Positions 6,571 to 11,568 of a stretch of DNA of 11,568 nucleotides are shown piece after piece. The number at the start of each line of letters is the position of its first letter. The first letter of the stretch is position 1. Made by a program: the position numbers and the translations under genes. The stretch is from Evtepia sp. (GTDB lineage: Bacteria; Bacillota; Clostridia; Oscillospirales; Oscillospiraceae): contig JAQSXW010000013.1 in the NCBI GenBank assembly GCA_029256465.1, positions 1 to 11,568 of the forward strand. Direction: 5' to 3'. Under the pieces are notes generated by a model. The model worked only from the letters and a program-made list of their open reading frames with translations. It made no database searches and was not told the DNA's origin.

Positions 6571-9228
6571 ATGACAATGCATGGTTTGACGGATGATCAA
6601 GTAGAGAAGTCTAGAAAGCAGTACGGTAGTAATCGGATGACAGAACAGAAACGGGAAGGATTTTTAAAAAGACTTCTCGGAAATTTCAAGGATCCCATGA
6701 TCCGTATCCTATGTGTGGCCTTGGGTATCAACTTCTTGTTTGCCCTTCTAGGGGAAACCGCGTGGTATGAGGCGTTGGGGATTGCTGTGGCCGTTTTGCT
6801 TGCGGTTTTTGTGTCTACAGTCTCCGAGCATCGTAACGAGCATGCCTTTCAAAAATTACAGGAAGAAGCCTCGAAGATACTTTGTAAGGTTTATCGAAAC
6901 AATACTCTGGTGGAGCTGCCGATTGACGAAATCGTCGTGGACGACTGGGTTCTATTACAATTAGGCGATAAGATACCCGCTGACGGCATCATGAGACATG
7001 GGGTCATTCAGGTCGACCAGTCCGCCTTGAATGGAGAGGCAGAAGAAGCGGAAAAGATTGCACTTCCCGATGGAGACCAAGAGCTGAAAGATTCGTTAGA
7101 CTTTCTGGATCCTTTCCAAGTGTTTCGTGGATCCGTGGTCTGTGGCGGAAACGGTGTGATGCAGGTGACCACAGTGGGGGATACCTCCATCTATGGAAAG
7201 CTAGCCGGAGAATTACAGTTGGAGGAGCGAGATTCTCCGCTGAAGGTTAAGCTCAAAGACTTGGCGAAAACAATTAGCCGCTTTGGATATCTAGGAGGAA
7301 TCATCATTGCTTTGGCTTTCCTCTTCCAGCAGGTTGTTGTACAGAACGGTTTTGATCTTACAGTAATTTCGGCTTACTGTAGTAACGGAATCACCTTGAT
7401 GGCAGACCTTCTAGAGGCGGTGATGCTAGCAGTAATTATCATCGTTATGGCAGTACCGGAGGGATTGCCGCTGATGATCGCCATCGTTTCAGCACAGAAC
7501 ATGGGAAAAATGCTTAGAGATCAGGTCTTGGTGCGTAAGGTGACGGGTATCGAGACTGCCGGGAGCATAAATCTGTTACTAAGTGATAAAACAGGGACCA
7601 TCACGAAGGGTCAATTGGAGACAGTTGCCTTTCTGGACGGAGCCGGACAGAGCTACGCTTCTATGGAACAAATAGCACTGAAACTATCACGTTTACTCAC
7701 CTTGAGTGTAGTTTATAATAACAGTGCTGTACGGAGTAAGCAGCCAGATGGAACGCAAAGCTTGATTGGTGGAAACGCTACAGAACGAGCAATGCTGGAA
7801 TTTGTGGGGCCTGTCACAGAAGAGGCAGCCACGGTGCTCACTCGTGTGCCATTTAGCAGTGCAAATAAATACTCTCTTGTTACCATATCGACAGGAAAGC
7901 ATGCGATGACTCTAGTCAAAGGTGCGCCTGAGAAGCTACTCTCCTACTGTAGTAGCTTCTATACCGGTGAAGGTGAGACAAAACCACTTAGTCAGGGGCA
8001 GCTCGAAAAGTTGGAAGCACAAATCGATGACTTAGCGCATCGAGCAATCCGCGTATTGGTGCTCGCCACTTCAGACGAGGAACGAGGCGAAGATAGTCTG
8101 ACTGAAGGCGGTTGGACCTTGGTTGGAATCGTGGGAATTCGGGATGAGGTGCGGCCAGAGGCAGTCGAGGCAATTGCACAAGTACAACAGGCAGGTATTC
8201 AAGTGGTCATGATTACGGGAGACCGCAAGGATACAGCCACTGCGATTGCCAAGGAAGCAGGAATTCTATACAAGGAGACGGATTTGATTTACACCTCAGA
8301 CGAGCTCTCCCAATTGTCCGATGAGGCCTTAAAGGAGAAACTGCCAGAAATTCGTGTGATCGCCCGTGCCTTACCAAGTGATAAGAGTCGATTGGTACGC
8401 TTGGCACAGGAACAAAACTTGGTGGTAGGTATGACCGGCGATGGCGTCAACGATGCCCCTGCCTTGAAGCGGGCAGATGTAGGTTTTGCCATGGGAAGCG
8501 GGACAGAAGTCGCGAAAGAAGCGGGAGATATCGTCATCCTGAACGACAACTTCCAATCAGTCGCAAAGGCCATTCTCTATGGAAGAACTATTTTTAATAG
8601 CATCCGTAAGTTTATTGTCTTCCAGTTGACGATTAACGTATCTGCCGTGCTCATATCCTTGATAGCACCCCTCCTGGGAATGGAAAGTCCTTTGACTATC
8701 ACACAAATTTTGTGGGTCAATCTAGTGATGGATACCTTGGCTGCGATGGCCTTTGGCGGCGAGCCAACCTTGGATCGCTATATGAAGGAGAAGCCTCGCC
8801 GTCGAGATGAGTCAATTTTGAGTACCAACATGAAGAGTGCCATCTTGACAGGAGCTCTTTGGACCTTAGCGGTGAGCCTTTGCCTCCTCTTGTCCCCCTA
8901 TGCGGTGCAGATCTTCCGAGGTGCTACTGATGATGTGTATCATATGACCGGATTCTTTACCTTCTTTATCTTCACTGCGATCTTTAATGCGTTCAACGCC
9001 AGAAGCGAGGGGAGAAATCTACTGGATCATTTACATAAAAATCAAGGATTCTTGAAGATAATGGGGATGATTGTAGTCATACAGGTACTGCTCACCCAGA
9101 TGGGTGGAGCAATCTTTCGCTGCCATGGTTTGGACAGCAAGGAATGGCTCTTTGTCCTCGTCTTGGCAGTTCTGATCATTCCGATTGACCTTCTACGGAA
9201 AACCATAATGGTAAAAGGCGAGAACTAA
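6571..9228 (+). CDS. P2B (PMCA-type) cation-transporting P-type ATPase, probable Mn2+/Ca2+ exporter
   Basis: An 885-residue membrane pump. It shows an N-terminal cation-ATPase domain, TM1-2 at about 45-85, an actuator domain whose usual TGES is NGEA here (154-157, catalytic Glu156 kept), and TM3-4 with PEGLP at 296-300. Phosphorylation site DKTGT starts at Asp339, the nucleotide domain has KGAPE, the hinge motif TGDGVNDAP spans 622-630, and TM5-10 fill about 680-880. Site II metal ligands are present (Glu297, Asn717, Asp721 in NLVMDT). The site I glutamate of SERCA TM5 is Ala692 (NVSA), and TM6 has Met720, as in plasma-membrane Ca2+ pumps, implying one ion per ATP. The Mn2+ riboswitch upstream points to manganese export; Ca2+ is the alternative. 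Start ATG 6571 has TAGGAG (6556-6561) nine bases upstream. Another in-frame ATG lies at 6577. Confidence 0.93.
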   Translation: MTMHGLTDDQVEKSRKQYGSNRMTEQKREGFLKRLLGNFKDPMIRILCVALGINFLFALLGETAWYEALGIAVAVLLAVFVSTVSEHRNEHAFQKLQEEASKILCKVYRNNTLVELPIDEIVVDDWVLLQLGDKIPADGIMRHGVIQVDQSALNGEAEEAEKIALPDGDQELKDSLDFLDPFQVFRGSVVCGGNGVMQVTTVGDTSIYGKLAGELQLEERDSPLKVKLKDLAKTISRFGYLGGIIIALAFLFQQVVVQNGFDLTVISAYCSNGITLMADLLEAVMLAVIIIVMAVPEGLPLMIAIVSAQNMGKMLRDQVLVRKVTGIETAGSINLLLSDKTGTITKGQLETVAFLDGAGQSYASMEQIALKLSRLLTLSVVYNNSAVRSKQPDGTQSLIGGNATERAMLEFVGPVTEEAATVLTRVPFSSANKYSLVTISTGKHAMTLVKGAPEKLLSYCSSFYTGEGETKPLSQGQLEKLEAQIDDLAHRAIRVLVLATSDEERGEDSLTEGGWTLVGIVGIRDEVRPEAVEAIAQVQQAGIQVVMITGDRKDTATAIAKEAGILYKETDLIYTSDELSQLSDEALKEKLPEIRVIARALPSDKSRLVRLAQEQNLVVGMTGDGVNDAPALKRADVGFAMGSGTEVAKEAGDIVILNDNFQSVAKAILYGRTIFNSIRKFIVFQLTINVSAVLISLIAPLLGMESPLTITQILWVNLVMDTLAAMAFGGEPTLDRYMKEKPRRRDESILSTNMKSAILTGALWTLAVSLCLLLSPYAVQIFRGATDDVYHMTGFFTFFIFTAIFNAFNARSEGRNLLDHLHKNQGFLKIMGMIVVIQVLLTQMGGAIFRCHGLDSKEWLFVLVLAVLIIPIDLLRKTIMVKGEN

Positions 9229-9235
9229 GAATAGA

Positions 9236-9267
9236 AAAAGCTGTGTGACGCAGGTCACACAGCTTTT
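9236..9267. terminator. Bidirectional intrinsic terminator between the ATPase gene and asnS
   Basis: A perfect 14-bp inverted repeat: AAAAGCTGTGTGAC (9236-9249), tetraloop GCAG, and GTCACACAGCTTTT (9254-9267). The A-rich left arm and T-rich right arm give a T tract on either strand, so it can stop both convergent transcripts. It sits 7 bases after the ATPase stop and 5 bases after the asnS stop. Confidence 0.93.
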
Positions 9268-9272
9268 ATAAA

Positions 9273-10667
9273 TTAAAACTCTGCTGTTCCCACTGTTCTG
9301 GGATGAGGCAGTACATCACGGATATTGGCGATACCGGTGAGATACATGACCATGCGCTCGAAGCCAAGGCCAAAGCCAGAATGGGTACAGCCACCATAGC
9401 GGCGCAGATCCAGATACCACCAATAGTCCTTGGGATCCAATTCCAATTCCTGCATACGGGCTTCCAGTAAATCTAGGCGTTCTTCACGCTGAGAACCGCC
9501 TAAGATTTCACCGATGCCTGGCACGAGGCAGTCACAAGCAGCAACTGTTTTTCCATCCTCGTTCTGACGCATGTAGAAGGCTTTAATCTCCTTGGGATAG
9601 TCGGTAACGAAAACAGGCCGCTTGAAATGTTGCTCTGTTAGGTAACGTTCATGTTCAGTCTGTAAATCGCAGCCCCATGAAACCGGGTACTCAAAGGTTG
9701 CGTTTGCCTGTTGAAGAATCTCAACGGCTTCGGTATAGGTGACATGGCCAAAGTCAGAATTCACCACACCTTCCAGCCGCTCAACAAGACCCTTGTCCAC
9801 AAAGGAGTTGAAGAAAGCCATCTCATCGGGGCAGCGCTGTAGCACGGTATGAATGACAAACTTAATCATCGCCTCCGCCACTTCCATATCGTCCTTCAGA
9901 TCAGAGAATGCCATCTCAGGCTCAATCATCCAAAATTCTGCTGCATGACGCTGCGTGTTTGAGTTCTCTGCACGGAAGGTAGGGCCAAACGTATAGACAT
10001 TCCCGAAAGCCATGGCAAAGTTTTCTGCGTTCAGCTGCCCGGATACGGTCAGGCTAGCAGATTTTCCGAAGAAATCCTTGCTGAAATCTACGTCACCAGC
10101 TTCTGTACGGGGTAGATTCTCAAGGTCTAAGGTTGTCACACGGAACATTTCACCGGCACCTTCACAGTCAGAGGCGGTGATGATGGGAGTGTGGACATAG
10201 ATAAAGCCTTGGTCTTGAAAAAAGGTATGAACTGCATGAGCCGCGATGGATCGAACTCGGAAAGCAGCTGAAAACAGGTTGGTTCGCGGGCGTAGATGGG
10301 CGATGGAACGCAAAAACTCTATCCCATGACGCTTTTTCTGGAGTGGATAGTCAGATGCAGAAGCACCTTCCACGCGAATTGAGGTGGCCTTCAGCTCCAA
10401 AGTTTGTTTGGCTCCAGGAGTTAAGACGATTTCACCTTCAGCCACTAAAGCGGCCCCGACATTCTGTTTGGAGATTTCCTTGAAATTTGCGATTGCGCCA
10501 TCTTCGAATACGACTTGCAGGCTTTTAAAGCAGCTGCCATCGTTCAGTTCAATAAAGCCAAAGGTTTTCATATCACGTATGGTGCGCACCCAGCCACAGA
10601 CGGTGACGGTTTTTCCACCAAAGAGTTCTTGGTCTGCAAAAATGCGGGAGATTTCGGTTCGCTTCAT
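9273..10667 (-). CDS. asnS: Asparaginyl-tRNA synthetase
   Basis: Class IIb aminoacyl-tRNA synthetase that charges tRNA-Asn with asparagine in the cytoplasm; 464 residues, like the E. coli-type enzyme. An N-terminal OB-fold anticodon-binding domain spans about 17-105 ([23 protein letters not shown]). The catalytic domain includes motif 2 [21 protein letters not shown] beginning at Phe231 with the class II arginine, the [11 protein letters not shown] block, and motif 3 [10 protein letters not shown] with Glu437-Arg438. It is distinguished from AspRS by the AENSNTQRH motif 2. I chose ATG 10667, which gives the typical [10 protein letters not shown] start; its AGGA site is somewhat far, at about 11 bases. 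The open frame extends to 10742, but its first codons overlap the promoter. It is the last gene before the bidirectional terminator. Confidence 0.95.
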   Translation of the reverse strand: MKRTEISRIFADQELFGGKTVTVCGWVRTIRDMKTFGFIELNDGSCFKSLQVVFEDGAIANFKEISKQNVGAALVAEGEIVLTPGAKQTLELKATSIRVEGASASDYPLQKKRHGIEFLRSIAHLRPRTNLFSAAFRVRSIAAHAVHTFFQDQGFIYVHTPIITASDCEGAGEMFRVTTLDLENLPRTEAGDVDFSKDFFGKSASLTVSGQLNAENFAMAFGNVYTFGPTFRAENSNTQRHAAEFWMIEPEMAFSDLKDDMEVAEAMIKFVIHTVLQRCPDEMAFFNSFVDKGLVERLEGVVNSDFGHVTYTEAVEILQQANATFEYPVSWGCDLQTEHERYLTEQHFKRPVFVTDYPKEIKAFYMRQNEDGKTVAACDCLVPGIGEILGGSQREERLDLLEARMQELELDPKDYWWYLDLRRYGGCTHSGFGLGFERMVMYLTGIANIRDVLPHPRTVGTAEF

Positions 10668-10703
10668 CTTAAGTTCATTCCTTTCTCTGGAACGCAATTC
10701 AAA

Positions 10704-10718
10704 ATAATGATTCATTAT
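10704..10718. repeat. 15-bp dyad overlapping the asnS -10 and start site
   Basis: ATAATGA, one central base, then TCATTAT: a perfect 7+1+7 inverted repeat covering most of the -10 hexamer and the expected transcription start. It is A/T-rich, so it could be chance, or a small operator. No regulator is suggested by the window. Confidence 0.4.
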
Positions 10719-10742
10719 ATCTGGTTTCCCAACGATTGGCAA
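10714..10742 (-). promoter_or_regulatory. Sigma-A promoter of asnS
   Basis: On the minus strand TTGCCA (10742-10737), a 17-base spacer, and a consensus -10 TATAAT (10719-10714). The predicted start near 10707 leaves a leader of about 40 bases before ATG 10667, too short for a T-box. The -35 begins only seven bases after the prfC stop and no terminator intervenes, so asnS probably also receives read-through from prfC. Confidence 0.82.
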
Positions 10743-10748
10743 GCAGGG

Positions 10749-11568
10749 TCAGCCTTCTTTTACTTTTCCGAATTCAGCTAAAATCAAATTTTTATTTCGC
10801 TCTGATACCCAGTTTATCGACCAAGCAGTGGAGAAAAGGAGCAGTTTTCCACCGCGATAATCCTCTACGAGTTTGGTGTCATTGCTTAAAATCAGATCAT
10901 CTTCTGTAACATCAGCGGGACTTTCGATCCAGCGCAGATACTGATAGGGAAGATTTTCACGGTGGATTTCCACGTTGTATTCGCTTCGGAGTCGGAATTC
11001 CAGTACATCGAACTGAAGTGTTCCCACTACGCCCACGATGACTTCCTCCATACCGCTATGCGGCATCTTGAATATTTGGATAGCGCCCTCTTGGGCGATC
11101 TGTTCCGCGCCTTTGAGAAACTGCTTTCGCTTCATGGTATCCAAGGGACGCACCCTTGCAAAGTGTTCTGGAGCAAAGGTAGGAATAGGATCGAAGCGGA
11201 ACTTTTTGCCTGGCATACACAGAGTGTCTCCAATCGAGAAGATCCCTGGATCAAATACCCCGATGATATCACCAGCGTAGGCTTCCTCGATGATTTCACG
11301 TTCAGCAGCCATGAGCTGCTGCGGTTGGGAAAGACGCAGTTTCTTATTTGCTTGAACGTGATAGACTTCCTTATCTTTGTCAAACCGTCCCGAGCAGACT
11401 CTCATGAACGCTATTCTATCCCGATGTGCCTTATTCATGTTTGCCTGAATTTTGAAGATGAAGGCAGAAAACTCATCATCCATCGAGTCAATCAGGCCTT
11501 CGTCAGAATTTCGAGGGAGTGGAGGTGTGGTTATCTCCAAAAAACGTTCCAAAAAGGGCTCCACTCCG
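10749..11568 (-). CDS. prfC: Peptide chain release factor 3, C-terminal half (partial, N-terminus off window)
   Basis: RF3 is the translational GTPase that recycles RF1/RF2 from the ribosome after termination. The frame is open to the window edge, giving about 273 of roughly 530 residues, so the GTP-binding domain is absent. The visible part covers domain II and domain III. GVEPFLERFLE at the edge matches the region after the G domain, followed by FSAFIFKIQANMNKAHRDRIAFMRVCSG, typical of RF3, then IGDTLC, RVRPLDTMKRKQFLKG, and GVVGTLQFDVLEFRLRSEY. The last two separate RF3 from EF-G. The GTG at 11564 is an internal valine codon, not the start. It lies upstream of asnS on the same strand, 81 bases apart. 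Confidence 0.95.
   Translation of the reverse strand, partial: GVEPFLERFLEITTPPLPRNSDEGLIDSMDDEFSAFIFKIQANMNKAHRDRIAFMRVCSGRFDKDKEVYHVQANKKLRLSQPQQLMAAEREIIEEAYAGDIIGVFDPGIFSIGDTLCMPGKKFRFDPIPTFAPEHFARVRPLDTMKRKQFLKGAEQIAQEGAIQIFKMPHSGMEEVIVGVVGTLQFDVLEFRLRSEYNVEIHRENLPYQYLRWIESPADVTEDDLILSNDTKLVEDYRGGKLLLFSTAWSINWVSERNKNLILAEFGKVKEG

Noticed and set aside
8289..8573. 94-codon open frame on the minus strand opposite the ATPase
   Set aside because: It is a shadow of the conserved TGDGVNDAP region, with no independent support.
10664..10678. Four-codon ORF (Met-Asn-Leu-Arg) whose stop overlaps the asnS ATG, containing an Asn codon
   Set aside because: It is tempting as a leader peptide, but it has a single Asn codon, the AAAGGA site abuts its ATG with no usable spacing, and no attenuator hairpin is present.
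10384..10707. 107-codon open frame on the plus strand opposite asnS
   Set aside because: It is antisense to a clearly conserved gene, overlaps the asnS promoter, and has no ribosome binding site or recognisable domain.
10668..10748. T-box riboswitch upstream of asnS
   Set aside because: The gap is only about 80 bases and contains no T-box consensus or terminator/antiterminator pair.

Overview
The window looks like a chromosomal segment from a Bacillota bacterium, probably of the Clostridia type. The reasons are strong GGAGG-type ribosome binding sites, an unpunctuated pst-pho operon carrying its own two-component system, a riboswitch-controlled P-type ATPase, and a PstS whose domain order I associate with clostridial proteins. 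The species cannot be named from the sequence. No mobile element, CRISPR array, tRNA or rRNA is visible.

Left half (1-6194, all minus strand): a complete phosphate-starvation operon in the order pstS-pstC-pstA-pstB-phoU-phoB-phoR. phoR runs off the left edge. Junctions from pstC onward are overlapping or zero-gap (ATGA at pstC/pstA, phoU/phoB and phoB/phoR; a 14-base overlap at pstA/pstB; TAAATG at pstB/phoU), so translation is probably coupled. The only real gap, between pstS and pstC, holds a terminator-like hairpin that may let the binding protein outnumber the permease. PstS, PstC, PstA and PstB form the high-affinity phosphate importer. PhoU links its state to the sensor kinase PhoR, which phosphorylates PhoB. 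PhoB would bind the Pho-box repeats (6252-6292) upstream of pstS, closing the loop. The PstS protein is a circular permutation of the canonical fold order and is the most unusual protein here.

Central divergent region (6195-6570): on the minus strand, the Pho box and pstS promoter. On the plus strand, a near-consensus extended -10 promoter, a yybP-ykoY family (Mn2+-sensing) riboswitch, and two tandem intrinsic terminators. Closing helix P1 of the riboswitch and the first terminator compete for the same bases. The 3' arm of the first terminator is also perfectly complementary to the 5' arm of the second, suggesting a two-gate expression platform.

Right half: a plus-strand 885-residue P2B (PMCA-type) cation-transporting ATPase, inferred from its riboswitch to export Mn2+ and possibly Ca2+. 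It ends at a perfect 14-bp bidirectional terminator shared with the convergent asnS. Asparaginyl-tRNA synthetase (asnS, minus) has its own sigma-A promoter located just after the end of prfC (peptide chain release factor 3). prfC is cut off by the right edge and only its C-terminal half is present.
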